Source: Bradyrhizobium diversitatis (GTDB lineage Bacteria > Pseudomonadota > Alphaproteobacteria > Rhizobiales > Xanthobacteraceae). From it: DNA of 64,000 nucleotides. The stretch is from the NCBI RefSeq assembly GCF_016031635.1, contig NZ_JACEGD010000021.1:160418-224417 (forward strand), written 5' to 3'. The notes beneath the pieces are model-generated. The model saw nothing but the letters and a program-made list of their open reading frames with translations. It ran no database searches and was not told where the DNA came from. Shown in pieces: positions 40,924-50,649 of this stretch (positions within the stretch are counted from its first letter, which is position 1; each line of letters starts with the position of its first letter). Both the position numbers and the translations under genes were made by a program.

Positions 40924-42528
40924 TCATCCCCGCCTTGCCGCTTCCAGCGCCTGCGGCGTGTCGATGTCGAGGAAGGCGCTCTCGCCGTCGACGGGCACTT
41001 CGGCGACCGCCTCAGTGTGCTTGGCAATCAGATGCCGCGCGCCGACGTCGCCGTCGAGCGTCATCAGCTCCTTGAAGAAGCGGCGCGACCACAGCACGGG
41101 ATTGCCGCGGCGGCCTTCGCTGACGGGAACGACGATGAGATTGCCGCGGTCGGGGGCAAAGCCGTCGATCAGGCGGTCGATCAGACCGGCATCGATCAGC
41201 GGCATGTCGCCGAGGCACACCACGGCGCCGCTGCAGGTCTCCGGCACGGCCGCGATGCCCGCCTTGACCGAGCTGGCGATGCCGCCGGCGAAATCCGGAT
41301 TGCGGACGAATTTCACGTTCAGGCCCTGCAGGGCCTGCTCGACCAGCTCGGCCTGATGCCCCGTGACGACGATCACCTCTGATGCCTTCGAGGCCAGCGC
41401 CTGCTCGGTCGCAAGGCGCACCAGCTTCTTGCCGTCGAGCTCGGCGAGCAGCTTGTTCGGGCCGCCCATGCGGGTCGAACGGCCCGCCGCGAGCACGATG
41501 GCCGCGACCTGGCTGTTGCCCTCCGTCTCCGGCTGTGTGCGCGGCTGCGGCCGCGTCACGATCTCCATCAGGAGACCGCCGACGCCCATGCCCATCAGCT
41601 CGGACCGCGTCACCTTGATGCCGGCGAGGAGCCGCATCAAGACCCAGTCAAAACCGTTCTCGACCGGCGAGCGCGCACAACCCGGCGCGCCCAGCACCGG
41701 GACGCCGCCGGCGCGGGCGATCAGCAGCAGATTGCCGGGATCGACCGGCATGCCGAAATGCTCGATCTCGCCGCCGATACCGGTAACGGCCGCGGGGATC
41801 ACGTCGCGGCGATCGGCGATCGCAGAGGCGCCGAACACGATGACGAGCTCGGCACCGAGGCCCAGCACTTCCTTGATCGCGGCCGATAGCGCCTGCTCCT
41901 CATGCGGGACACGCCGCTCGGCAATGATGCCGGCGCCGGCCGGCGCCAGCCGCTCGGCGGTGACGCGCAGGGTCTTGTCGATCACCTTGGAGGACAGGCC
42001 CGGCAGCAGCGTCGAGACCACGCCGACGCGCTTGATCACGTAAGGCGCGACCTTCAGCACGTCCTTGCCGGCCGCCTTCACCGCCGCATCGCGCAACGCG
42101 CCCTCGACGCCGAACGGGATGATCTTGACGGTACCGACCATCTCGCCCTCGACCACCGGCTTGTAGGCGGTGAGCGTCGCAAAGGTGATGGCCTCGTCGA
42201 CATTGTTGATGCGGTCGACCGCAGCGCGGTCGATCACCAGCACGCCCGGGCGCGCGGCGAACAGATTGGCGCGCCCGGTGAAGGCGCGCTCGACATGAAT
42301 GCCCTCGCCGCCGACGGCGAGTGCGATGCTGGCAGCTGCGACGTCCTCGGAGACGTCACCCGCCTCCATCCGCACCACGACGATGTCCTTGATGCCGGCA
42401 CGCTCCAGCGCCTCGACCTCGGCGGCGCCGATCGTCGTGCCTTTCTTCAGCACCAGCGGCCCCTGGCGCAGGGTGTGGACGGTCACCCCGCCAATCGCAT
42501 CCCTCGGGCTCGCCGGTCCGAATTTCAT
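40924..42528 (-). CDS. MoeA/Mog-like plus MobA-like fusion, molybdenum cofactor protein
   Basis: A 534-residue fusion, start at the ATG at 42526-42528. Residues 1 to about 330 are a molybdopterin-binding part (LVLKKGTTIGAAEVEALERA; AELVIVFGASAIADRRDVIP). Residues about 340-534 are a MobA/MocA-like nucleotidyltransferase (AIVLAAGRSTRMGGPNKLLA; CLGDMPLIDAGLIDRLI; RGNPVLWSRRFF). It probably finishes the cofactor (adding CMP) for molybdenum hydroxylases. It overlaps the XdhC gene upstream by 4 nt, at the end of the cox-like cluster. Confidence 0.92.
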   Translation of the reverse strand: MKFGPASPRDAIGGVTVHTLRQGPLVLKKGTTIGAAEVEALERAGIKDIVVVRMEAGDVSEDVAAASIALAVGGEGIHVERAFTGRANLFAARPGVLVIDRAAVDRINNVDEAITFATLTAYKPVVEGEMVGTVKIIPFGVEGALRDAAVKAAGKDVLKVAPYVIKRVGVVSTLLPGLSSKVIDKTLRVTAERLAPAGAGIIAERRVPHEEQALSAAIKEVLGLGAELVIVFGASAIADRRDVIPAAVTGIGGEIEHFGMPVDPGNLLLIARAGGVPVLGAPGCARSPVENGFDWVLMRLLAGIKVTRSELMGMGVGGLLMEIVTRPQPRTQPETEGNSQVAAIVLAAGRSTRMGGPNKLLAELDGKKLVRLATEQALASKASEVIVVTGHQAELVEQALQGLNVKFVRNPDFAGGIASSVKAGIAAVPETCSGAVVCLGDMPLIDAGLIDRLIDGFAPDRGNLIVVPVSEGRRGNPVLWSRRFFKELMTLDGDVGARHLIAKHTEAVAEVPVDGESAFLDIDTPQALEAARRG

Positions 42529-43226
42529 GCCGCTTCTTCTTTTTCCTTCGGAGGCAGCCGAAGCGCGGCCGTGATCTCGGCCATGATCGCAACCGCGATC
42601 TCGGATGGAGAGACCGCGCCGATCGGAAGGCCAATGGGCGCGTGGATGCGCGCGATGTCGCTCTCCTTCGCGCCCTGCGCCCGCAAGCGGTCGCCGCGCT
42701 TGGCATGCGTCTTCCGCGAGCCGAGCGCGCCGATGTAGAAGCAGTTGCGCTCGAAGGCGTGCAGCAGCGCGGGATCGTCGATCTTCGGATCGTGCGTCAC
42801 AGCGACGAACGCCGTATAGGCATCGACGTTGAGCGGCGGCAGCGCCGTGTCGGGCCATTCGGCGATCAGCGGAATGTCCGGGAAGCGCTCGGGGCTTGCG
42901 AAGGCCGTGCGAGGATCGACCACGGTCACGTCGTAGCCGAGCGAGCGCGCCAGCGGCGCCAGGGCCTGGCTGATATGGACCGCGCCGACGATGACGAGCT
43001 TTGCCGTCGGCGCGTAGACGTTGAGAAACAGCTTCTTGCCACCGGCCTCGACACTGGCGCTCCTGCCCATGCGAAGCTGCTTCTCCAGCTCGGTGCGCAG
43101 CGGATCCCTGGCAAAATCCTTCGCCTTCACCAGCCGCTGCTCGCCGCTCTCGGTGTCGGTCACCAGGATCACCGGCCGGCGCCCGGCGCGCTCGGCATTG
43201 AGTTCGTGCAGGATCTCGAGCTTCAC
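42525..43226 (-). CDS. XdhC/CoxF-family protein, Rossmann part
   Basis: A 233-residue protein with the XdhC C-terminal Rossmann domain (KLVIVGAVHISQALAPLARS; VTVVDPRTAFASPERFP; FYIGALGSRKTHAKR; HAPIGLPIGAVSPSEIAVAI). XdhC proteins insert the sulfurated molybdenum cofactor into xanthine- or CO-dehydrogenase-like enzymes. Here the usual N-terminal XdhC/CoxI domain is a separate gene just upstream (2 nt away), so the family protein is split in two. Confidence 0.9.
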   Translation of the reverse strand: MKLEILHELNAERAGRRPVILVTDTESGEQRLVKAKDFARDPLRTELEKQLRMGRSASVEAGGKKLFLNVYAPTAKLVIVGAVHISQALAPLARSLGYDVTVVDPRTAFASPERFPDIPLIAEWPDTALPPLNVDAYTAFVAVTHDPKIDDPALLHAFERNCFYIGALGSRKTHAKRGDRLRAQGAKESDIARIHAPIGLPIGAVSPSEIAVAIMAEITAALRLPPKEKEEAA

Positions 43227-43228
43227 GA

Positions 43229-43552
43229 TTAACCGACCTTCTCGACGAAGACGCGGATGGTGCCGCCGCAGGACAGGCCGACATTCCAGGCGGTCTCGTC
43301 GGCCACGCCGAACTCCAGCATTCTCGGTTTGCCGCTCTGGATCACGTCCATGGCCTCGGTCACCACGGCGCCCTCGACGCAGCCGCCGGAGACCGAGCCG
43401 AGGAAGGTGCCCTCATCGTTGATGACGAGGCTCGAGCCCGCCGGGCGCGGCGCCGAACCCCAGGTCTCCACAACGGTGGCGAGCGCGACGCCACGACCGG
43501 CCTTCTGCCAGTCCTCCGCCGCCTTCAGGATATCCTCGTCGCGATCGAGCAT
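43229..43552 (-). CDS. XdhC/CoxF-family protein, N-terminal domain alone
   Basis: A 107-residue protein that corresponds to the XdhC_CoxI domain: GVALATVVETWGSAPRPAGS, then SVSGGCVEGAVVTEA and GLSCGGTIRVFVE with the conserved Cys residues. It is followed after 2 nt by the Rossmann part. The two would act together in molybdenum cofactor sulfuration or insertion for the cox-type enzyme. Confidence 0.9.
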   Translation of the reverse strand: MLDRDEDILKAAEDWQKAGRGVALATVVETWGSAPRPAGSSLVINDEGTFLGSVSGGCVEGAVVTEAMDVIQSGKPRMLEFGVADETAWNVGLSCGGTIRVFVEKVG

Positions 43553-43561
43553 GGGTGCCTC

Positions 43562-44764
43562 TCAAGCTGCGGAGCGGATCAGGCTGCGGTGATGCGGCGG
43601 CAGCGGCTGGGAGAGCGTCGTGATCAGCTCCTGGATCGAACTCAAATTATGTACCGGGCGGAATTCGTCAACGTGGGGAAGCATCATTTTGATGCCCTGC
43701 GCCTTGGCCTCGAAACCGCCGAACCGCAACAGCGGGTTGAGCCAGATCAGCCGCCGGCAGGACCGGTGCAGCCGGTCCATCTCGAAAGCCAGCTTGGAAT
43801 CGGCCTCCCGTTCCAGCCCGTCGGAGATCAGCAGCACGATGGCGCCCTGGCTCAGCACGCGCCGCGCCCACAATTTGTTGAAGTTGTGCAGCGAGGCCGA
43901 GATCCGGGTGCCGCCGGCCCAGTCCTCGACCGAGGCCGAGCAGCTCGCCAGCGCCTCGTCGGGGTCGCGCTGGCGCAGCGCGCGGCTGACGTTGGTCAGA
44001 CGGGTGCCGAACAGGAACACCGAGACGCGCTTGCGCGCGTCGGTGATGGCGTGGAGGAAGTGCAGGAACAGGCGGGTATACTCGCTCATCGAGCCCGAGA
44101 TATCGAGCAGCGCGACGATCGGCGCCGGCTTCTGGATCCGCCCGAGGCGATGGATGTCGATGATGTCGCCGCCGGTGCGGAGCGATGCGCGGAGCGTGCG
44201 GCGCAGGTCGAGCCGCAGGCCCCGGGCGTCGGGCTGGCGACGGCGCGTCAGAAGCTCGGCCTGCGGCAGGTGCATCCGCTCGATGGCGCGGAGCGCCTCG
44301 GTGATCTCGGCCGCGCTCATCTGCGCGAAATCCTTCTTCTGAAGGATCTCCTTGTCGGAGACGGACAGGCGCAGATCCTGCTCCTGGTGCTGCGGCGTCT
44401 CGGTCATCCGCGGCTGCGACATCGCCTCCTGCACGCGGCGCGCACCCGCCTGCGGCTTCTTCTTGGCCTGCACCGGCAGCGGCACCGAATCCAGCATGTG
44501 CTTCCATTCCTCCGAGGCGCGGAAGAACAGGTTGAAGGCCTGCTTGAAGATCAGCGCATGCTCGTGGCGCTTGACGAAGATCGCCTCCAGCGTCGTGAAG
44601 ACGTCGGCGCGGTTGCCGATGTCAATCACCTCCAGCGCATTCATGGCATCGATCATCGCACCCGGCCCGACGGGAATGCCGGCGGCACGCAGCGCACGGG
44701 CAAAGCCGACGATGTTGTCGGCGAACTGCTCGGTTTGCTCCGGGGCAAGGTGGTTGATGGCCAT
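43562..44764 (-). CDS. coxE: CoxE-type VWA-domain protein
   Basis: A 400-residue protein with a helical N-terminal half and a C-terminal von Willebrand factor A domain with the MIDAS motif LLDISGSMSEYTRLF, then SRALRQRDPDEA and LISDGLEREADS. In the cox system CoxD (AAA+) and CoxE work together to mature the [CuSMoO2] centre or a related site. It follows CoxD, with a 119-bp palindromic repeat between and only 18 nt from repeat to start codon. It ends 9 nt before the XdhC N-domain gene. Confidence 0.92.
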   Translation of the reverse strand: MAINHLAPEQTEQFADNIVGFARALRAAGIPVGPGAMIDAMNALEVIDIGNRADVFTTLEAIFVKRHEHALIFKQAFNLFFRASEEWKHMLDSVPLPVQAKKKPQAGARRVQEAMSQPRMTETPQHQEQDLRLSVSDKEILQKKDFAQMSAAEITEALRAIERMHLPQAELLTRRRQPDARGLRLDLRRTLRASLRTGGDIIDIHRLGRIQKPAPIVALLDISGSMSEYTRLFLHFLHAITDARKRVSVFLFGTRLTNVSRALRQRDPDEALASCSASVEDWAGGTRISASLHNFNKLWARRVLSQGAIVLLISDGLEREADSKLAFEMDRLHRSCRRLIWLNPLLRFGGFEAKAQGIKMMLPHVDEFRPVHNLSSIQELITTLSQPLPPHHRSLIRSAA

Positions 44765-44782
44765 GGGTCCACACTCTCGGTC

Positions 44783-44901
44783 GTCATTCCGGGGCGCGCC
44801 TCTTGGCGCGAGCTACGGTGCGCAATTGCGCACCTGAGAATCCATACTCCCGATCGTGGTTATGGATTCCGGGCTCGCGCTGACGCGCGCCCCGGAATGA
44901 C
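44783..44901. repeat. Dispersed palindromic repeat, long subtype with nested GGTGCGCAATTGCGCACC
   Basis: GTCATTCCGGGGCGCGCC to GCGCCCCGGAATGAC. The 18-bp palindrome is at 44817-44834. The right half starts GTGGTTATGGATTCCGGGCT, the same as the inner end of the GIY-YIG arm at 15380. It interrupts the coxD-coxE junction. Confidence 0.9.
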
Positions 44902-44924
44902 GGGTTAGTTATGACGCACGCGCG

Positions 44925-45848
<924 letters not shown>

Positions 45849-45910
45849 GAGAAAGCCAGTCTTACTACGCCCTCATCGGGACATGTTCGGGGCCGATGCG
45901 TGAGGTCACC

Positions 45911-46717
45911 TCACGCCTTGGCGTTGGCGGCATCGACGGCACGCCGCGTCAGCACCCCGGTGAGGTGCGCGCGGTATTCGGCGCTGCCGTGGATATCGCT
46001 GTTGAGACCTTCCGCCGGCACCGCGATGCCTTCCAGCGCCTTCGAGGCGAAGCGCTTCTTCAGGGCCTCCTCGAATGCGGTGACGCGGAATACGCCTTCG
46101 GAGCCGGCGCCGGTGACGGCAACGCGCACGTCCGAAGGACGCCGCGCCACGAACACGCCGACCAGCGCATAGCGAGAGGCCTGGTTGCGGAACTTGATGT
46201 AGGCTGCCTTTTTCGGCAGCGGAAACATCACCTTGGTGATGATCTCGTCGGCTTCGAGCGCCGTGGTGAACAGGCCCTGGAAGAACTCTTCGGCCTTCAG
46301 GCGGCGCTTGTTGGTGACGATGGTGGCGCCCAGCGCCAGCACCGCGGCCGGGTAGTCGGCGGTCGGATCGTTGTTGGCGAGCGAGCCGCCGATCGTGCCC
46401 TTGTGACGCACGGCCGGATCGCCGATTCCGCTGGCGAGATCCGCCAGCGCCGGGATCGCCTCACCGACGATTGCGGAGGTGGCGACCTCGGCGTGCCTGG
46501 CGGTGGCGCCGATCACAAGCGCGCGGCCCTTCATCTCGATCGCGTCGAGCCCCTCGATATGGGAGAGATCGACCAGATGCGGAGGGCTTGCGAGGCGCTG
46601 CTTCATGACGGGAATCAGCGTGTGGCCGCCGGCGATCACCTTGGCGTCTTCGTTCTTCACCAGGAGGTTGGCCGCCTGGCGAACCGTCCCAGGGCGATGA
46701 TATTTGAATTCGTACAT
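45911..46717 (-). CDS. coxM: CoxM-like FAD-binding medium subunit
   Basis: A 268-residue molybdenum-hydroxylase flavoprotein. The FAD contacts are visible: KVIAGGHTLIPVMK and HKGTIGGSLANNDPTADYPA, followed by the CO-dehydrogenase flavoprotein C-terminal domain (RYALVGVFVARR onwards). In a complete enzyme it takes electrons from the Fe-S subunit. The gene follows coxS by 27 nt. The cox catalytic large subunit is not next to it. Confidence 0.92.
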   Translation of the reverse strand: MYEFKYHRPGTVRQAANLLVKNEDAKVIAGGHTLIPVMKQRLASPPHLVDLSHIEGLDAIEMKGRALVIGATARHAEVATSAIVGEAIPALADLASGIGDPAVRHKGTIGGSLANNDPTADYPAAVLALGATIVTNKRRLKAEEFFQGLFTTALEADEIITKVMFPLPKKAAYIKFRNQASRYALVGVFVARRPSDVRVAVTGAGSEGVFRVTAFEEALKKRFASKALEGIAVPAEGLNSDIHGSAEYRAHLTGVLTRRAVDAANAKA

Positions 46718-46744
46718 CTGGATGTCCTGATCGCGGGATGCGCG

Positions 46745-47230
46745 TTACGCGAGGTCGGATTTCGCCATCGCCTTCGCGCCGGCGGAGATCGAAGCGACGA
46801 TGTTCTGATAGCCCGTGCAGCGGCAGAGATTGCCTTCGAGCTCCTCGCGAATCGTGTGGTCGTCGAGTTCGTGGCCCTTGCGATGCACGATGTCGATCGC
46901 GGTCATGATCATGCCCGGCGTGCAGAAGCCGCACTGCAGGCCATGGTGTTCGCGAAAGGCCTCCTGCATCGGATGCAGCGGCGCGCCGTCGGCGGCCAGC
47001 CCCTCGATCGTCTTGACCTCGTGGCCGTCGGCCATCACCGCAAGCGTGGTGCAGGACTTCACGGCCTTGCCGTCGAGATGCACGACGCAGGCGCCGCACT
47101 GCGAGGTGTCGCAGCCGACATGGGTGCCCGTCAGCTTCAGATTCTCGCGCAGAAACTGCACCAGAAGCGTGCGGGGATCGACATTGGCCGTGACAGGATT
47201 GCCGTTCACGATGAGGGAGATTTTTGCCAT
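46745..47230 (-). CDS. coxS: CoxS-like [2Fe-2S] small subunit
   Basis: A 161-residue iron-sulfur protein starting at the ATG at 47228-47230 (MAKISLIVNGNPVTANVDPR). It has the plant-type ferredoxin cluster GCDTSQCGACVVHLDGKAVK-SC and the helical [2Fe-2S] cluster CGFCTPGM plus CRCTGY. All eight cysteines are kept, so it should be functional. It delivers electrons from the molybdenum centre to FAD. It is transcribed after CoxG and before CoxM. Confidence 0.95.
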   Translation of the reverse strand: MAKISLIVNGNPVTANVDPRTLLVQFLRENLKLTGTHVGCDTSQCGACVVHLDGKAVKSCTTLAVMADGHEVKTIEGLAADGAPLHPMQEAFREHHGLQCGFCTPGMIMTAIDIVHRKGHELDDHTIREELEGNLCRCTGYQNIVASISAGAKAMAKSDLA

Positions 47231-47364
47231 AAGCACTCTCTATCAGCGCCCCGACGGGTCCCGTCGAAGCGGTTCTTATAATTATTCCAACCCATCATAT
47301 GGGCCAATATGCCCGGGGGCAACATCGCCCGGAATGCAAGGCGCCATGCCGAAAGCGATAGGTG

Positions 47365-47811
47365 TCAGCCTTGTACCGCCTTGGCGAAGTTCGCGAAAAA
47401 TTCGTCGGCCAGTTTCTTGGCGGCGCCGTTGATGAGGCGCTGGCCGAGCTGCGCCAACTTGCCGCCGATCTGCGCCTCGACGTCGTACGACAGCAGCGTG
47501 CCGCCGTCCTTCTCCGCGAGCTTGACCACCGCGCCGCCCTTGGCGAATCCGGCCACCCCGCCCTCGCCCTCACCGGAGATCTTGTAGCCATTCGGCGGGT
47601 CGAGATCGGACAGCGTGACCTTGCCCTTGAAGCGCGCCGACACCGGGCCGACCTTCATTTTAGCCGTTGCGCGGAAGCCGCCATCGTCGGTCTTCTCCAG
47701 CTCCTCGCAGCCGGGGATGCAGGCCTTCAGCACCTCGGGGTCGTTGAGCTTGGCCCACACGGCCTCGCGCGGCGCCGCAAGCTCGACTTCGCCGTTCATC
47801 GTCATGGCCAT
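47365..47811 (-). CDS. coxG: CoxG-type SRPBCC protein
   Basis: A 148-residue SRPBCC-fold protein (carbon monoxide dehydrogenase subunit G family), start at the ATG at 47809-47811 behind GGGAGG. Landmarks are MNGEVELAAPREAVWAKLND, EVLKACIPGCEELEK and DVEAQIGGKLAQLGQRLING. In the CO dehydrogenase system CoxG is thought to anchor the enzyme to the membrane. It is the first gene of the leftward cox-type run and divergent from pcaB. Confidence 0.92.
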   Translation of the reverse strand: MAMTMNGEVELAAPREAVWAKLNDPEVLKACIPGCEELEKTDDGGFRATAKMKVGPVSARFKGKVTLSDLDPPNGYKISGEGEGGVAGFAKGGAVVKLAEKDGGTLLSYDVEAQIGGKLAQLGQRLINGAAKKLADEFFANFAKAVQG

Positions 47812-47982
47812 GAGGTGCCTCCCGGATCGGACAACTATAGTGCTGATCAAGTAACGCAGCGGCGCGGCAAAGGAAAGGGCGGGGCCGGGTCACGTGCAAT
47901 GCATATTCGCAACTGCAAAAAAACGTGTGGGGCCGGTTGGGGATTGGCACAGCCGGGCCATGATGGTTAGGTCGCGCGCAAG

Positions 47983-49338
47983 ATGAGCACATCCCTCTCC
48001 CCCCTGCTCGCGCCGATGCTGTCGAGCGCCGCCATGCGCGCGGTCTGCGACGACCGGTCTGCCCTGCAGAACATGCTCGATTTCGAGGCAGCCTTGGCAC
48101 GCGCCGAGGCCGCCACGGCTGTGATTCCGGCATCCGCCATCGGCTCGATCGAGGCCGCATGCAAGGCCGATTCCTTCGACATGGCCGCACTAGCCGAGGC
48201 CGCGACGCGATCGGGCAATCTCGCAATTCCCCTGGTCAAGATGCTGACCGCCCATGTCGGCCAGACCGACGCGGAGGCCGCGCGCTACGTGCACTGGGGC
48301 GCGACCAGCCAGGACGTCATCGACACCGCGACGATGCTGACGCTTCGTGCCGGCATCGATGCATTGGATGTCGACCTCAGCCGCGCCATCAAGGGCTTTG
48401 CCGCGCTGGCGCGCAGCCATCGCAACACCGCGATGGTGGCGCGGACCTGGCTCCAGCACGCGCTGCCGATGCCGTTCGGGCTGAAGGCGGCTGAATATGC
48501 CGCGAGCCTTGCCCGCGCCCGCTGCCGCCTGCGGCGGCTCTCCCGCGAGGGCCTGGCGCTGCAATTCGGCGGTGCCGCCGGCACGCTCGCCGCACTCGGC
48601 GACAAGGGGCTCGCGGTGGCCGAACGGCTGGCGCAGGAGCTCGGTCTGCCGCTGCCGGAGGCGCCCTGGCACACCCATCGCGACCGCATCGCCGAGGCTG
48701 CATCCTGCCTCGCAATTCTCGCCGGCAGCTGCGGCAAGATCGCGCGCGACGTCTCGCTGCTGATGCAGACCGACGTCGCCGAAGCGTTCGAGCCCGCCGG
48801 CGAAGGCCGCGGCGGCTCCTCGACCATGCCGCACAAGCGCAACCCGGTCGCCGCTGCGAGCGCGCTGGGCGCCGCCACCATGGCCCCGCAGCTCGCCGCC
48901 ACGATTTTCGCCGCGCAGGTGCAGGACCACGAGCGCAGCGCCGGCCCCTGGCACGCGGAATGGCCGACGCTGCCGCAACTGATGCTGGTCACATCAGGCG
49001 CGCTTGCGGCCGTCGTCGACATCGCCGAAGGCCTCGAGGTCGATGCGGCGCGCATGCGCAGCAATCTCGATGCGACGCAGGGGCTGATCATGGCCGAAGC
49101 GGTCACCTTCGCGCTGGCCGAAAAGATCGGCAAGAGCGATGCGCATCATCTGATCGAGGCCGCGAGCAAGCGCGCGGTCGCGGAGAGGAAGCATCTGCGC
49201 GAGGTGCTGTCGGCCGATTCGCAGGTCAACGCGCACCTTTCTCCGGAAAAAATTGCGGCATTGTTCGAGCCGATGGCCTATCAAGGGGCCTCCCAAGCCC
49301 TGATCGACCGGCTGCTCGACAGCCTCGACCGCGAATAA
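47983..49338 (+). CDS. pcaB: 3-carboxy-cis,cis-muconate cycloisomerase
   Basis: A 451-residue fumarase/argininosuccinate-lyase superfamily enzyme of the protocatechuate branch of the beta-ketoadipate pathway. The signature loop GSSTMPHKRNPVAAASA is near residue 280, and the HWGATSQDVIDTA segment lies near 104. It carries out the cycloisomerisation of 3-carboxymuconate to 4-carboxymuconolactone. It is first in a pcaB-pcaD-pcaC run. The ring-cleaving dioxygenase pcaHG is not in the window. Confidence 0.95.
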   Translation: MSTSLSPLLAPMLSSAAMRAVCDDRSALQNMLDFEAALARAEAATAVIPASAIGSIEAACKADSFDMAALAEAATRSGNLAIPLVKMLTAHVGQTDAEAARYVHWGATSQDVIDTATMLTLRAGIDALDVDLSRAIKGFAALARSHRNTAMVARTWLQHALPMPFGLKAAEYAASLARARCRLRRLSREGLALQFGGAAGTLAALGDKGLAVAERLAQELGLPLPEAPWHTHRDRIAEAASCLAILAGSCGKIARDVSLLMQTDVAEAFEPAGEGRGGSSTMPHKRNPVAAASALGAATMAPQLAATIFAAQVQDHERSAGPWHAEWPTLPQLMLVTSGALAAVVDIAEGLEVDAARMRSNLDATQGLIMAEAVTFALAEKIGKSDAHHLIEAASKRAVAERKHLREVLSADSQVNAHLSPEKIAALFEPMAYQGASQALIDRLLDSLDRE

Positions 49339-49365
49339 GAACCGCAAATACGACGGAGACGCCGC

Positions 49366-50148
49366 ATGCCCATGATCGATGCCGACGGTTGCCTGCTCAA
49401 CGTCTCCGTCGAGGGCCGCGACGGCGGGCCCACCCTGATGCTGTCCAACTCGCTGGGCTGCACGCTCCAGATGTGGGAGCCGCAGATGAAGGCGCTGACG
49501 CAGGTGTTCCGCGTCATCCGCTACGACCGCCGCGGCCATGGCAAGTCCAACTTCCCGCCCGGCCCCTACACGATGGAGCGCTTCGGCCGCGACGTACTGG
49601 CGATCCTCGACGATCTCAACATCGAGAAGGTGCATTGGTGCGGCCTATCGATGGGCGGCATGGTCGGGCAATGGCTGGGCGCCAACGCGCCGGAGCGCAT
49701 GGGCAAGCTCATCCTTGCCAACACGTCCTGCTACTATCCCGATCCAACAAACTGGCACAACCGCATCAAGACGGTGAAGGAGGGCGGCATCGCGGCGGTC
49801 GCCGACGCCGTGATCGCGGGCTGGCTGACGCAAGATTTCCGCGAGCGCGAGCCTGAGATCACGGCGAAGATGAAGGCGATGCTGCTCGCCTCCCCTGTCG
49901 AGGGCTATCTCGCCTGCTGCGAGGCGCTGTCGACACTCGACCAACGCGCGCTGCTGCCCAGGATCAAGAGCCCGACGCTGGTGATCGCCGGCCGCCACGA
50001 CATGGCGACGCCGATCTCGGCGGCCGAGTTGATCCGCTCGAACATTCCCGGCGCGAGCATGACCATCATCGACGCCGCGCACATTTCCAACGTCGAGCAG
50101 CCGCATGCGTTCACGGATGCGGTGGTGGGATTTTTGACGCAGCGCTAG
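49366..50148 (+). CDS. pcaD: 3-oxoadipate enol-lactonase
   Basis: A 260-residue alpha/beta-hydrolase. The nucleophile elbow is GLSMGGMVG, preceded by YDRRGHGKSNFPPGPYTMER; the acid is likely in AGRHDMATP and the His in DAAHISNVEQP. It opens the enol-lactone to beta-ketoadipate. It starts 27 nt after pcaB and is followed by a palindromic repeat before pcaC. Confidence 0.95.
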   Translation: MPMIDADGCLLNVSVEGRDGGPTLMLSNSLGCTLQMWEPQMKALTQVFRVIRYDRRGHGKSNFPPGPYTMERFGRDVLAILDDLNIEKVHWCGLSMGGMVGQWLGANAPERMGKLILANTSCYYPDPTNWHNRIKTVKEGGIAAVADAVIAGWLTQDFREREPEITAKMKAMLLASPVEGYLACCEALSTLDQRALLPRIKSPTLVIAGRHDMATPISAAELIRSNIPGASMTIIDAAHISNVEQPHAFTDAVVGFLTQR

Positions 50149-50159
50149 TTGTTATCACC

Positions 50160-50239
50160 GTCATTCCGGGGCGCCTCGAAGAGGCGAACCCGGAATCTCG
50201 AGATTCCGGGTTCGATGCTTCGCATCGCCCCGGAATGAC
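50160..50239. repeat. Dispersed palindromic repeat, 80-bp 'CTCGAG-centre' subtype
   Basis: GTCATTCCGGGGCGCC to CGCCCCGGAATGAC, centre CCGGAATCTCGAGATTCCGG. It is inserted between pcaD and pcaC in the same operon, 17 nt before the pcaC start. Confidence 0.92.
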
Positions 50240-50256
50240 TGATCCGGAGAGACACC

Positions 50257-50649
50257 ATGGACGACCAGAAGCGCCGCGATGCCGGCATGAATGTGCGCCG
50301 CAAGGTGCTGGGCAATGCCTGGGTCTACAAGTCGATCGCGAACCGCAACGCCTTCAACACCGACTTCCAGGACATGATCACGCGCTACGCCTGGGGCGAG
50401 ATCTGGACGCGGCCGCATTTCGACGAGCGCACGCGGCGCGTGCTGGTGATCGGCACCATGGTGGCGCTCGGGCAATGGGACGAGTTTCGCCTGCATGTGC
50501 GCGCCGCGCTCGCCGAGGGTGGCTTCACGCCTGACGACATCAAGGAAATCCTTCTTCAGCAGGCAATCTATTGCGGCGTGCCGGCGGTGAACCACGCCGT
50601 CAAGGAAGCCTCAGCGATTGTGCAGGAGCTCGGCCTGCTCAAGGCCTAG
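50257..50649 (+). CDS. pcaC: 4-carboxymuconolactone decarboxylase
   Basis: A 130-residue CMD-family protein that decarboxylates 4-carboxymuconolactone to the enol-lactone used by PcaD. Family landmarks are NTDFQDMITRYAWGEIWTRP, VLVIGTMVALGQWDEFRLHV and IKEILLQQAIYCGVPAVNHA. It has no CxxC pair, unlike the AhpD-like gene at 4138. A GGAGAGA site is upstream. The stop codon lies inside a 15-bp tandem array that continues into the tail of the convergent gene. Confidence 0.95.
   Translation: MDDQKRRDAGMNVRRKVLGNAWVYKSIANRNAFNTDFQDMITRYAWGEIWTRPHFDERTRRVLVIGTMVALGQWDEFRLHVRAALAEGGFTPDDIKEILLQQAIYCGVPAVNHAVKEASAIVQELGLLKA

Noticed and set aside
45849..45910. Remnant of a coxL gene between coxM and coxD
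   Set aside because: Only 62 bases are there and no segment resembling a molybdenum-hydroxylase large subunit could be read in any frame.
47942..47970. Sigma-54-like promoter (TTGGCAC...) upstream of pcaB
   Set aside because: The -24 part TGGCAC is present but the -12 part reads GGCC instead of TTGC at the required spacing.
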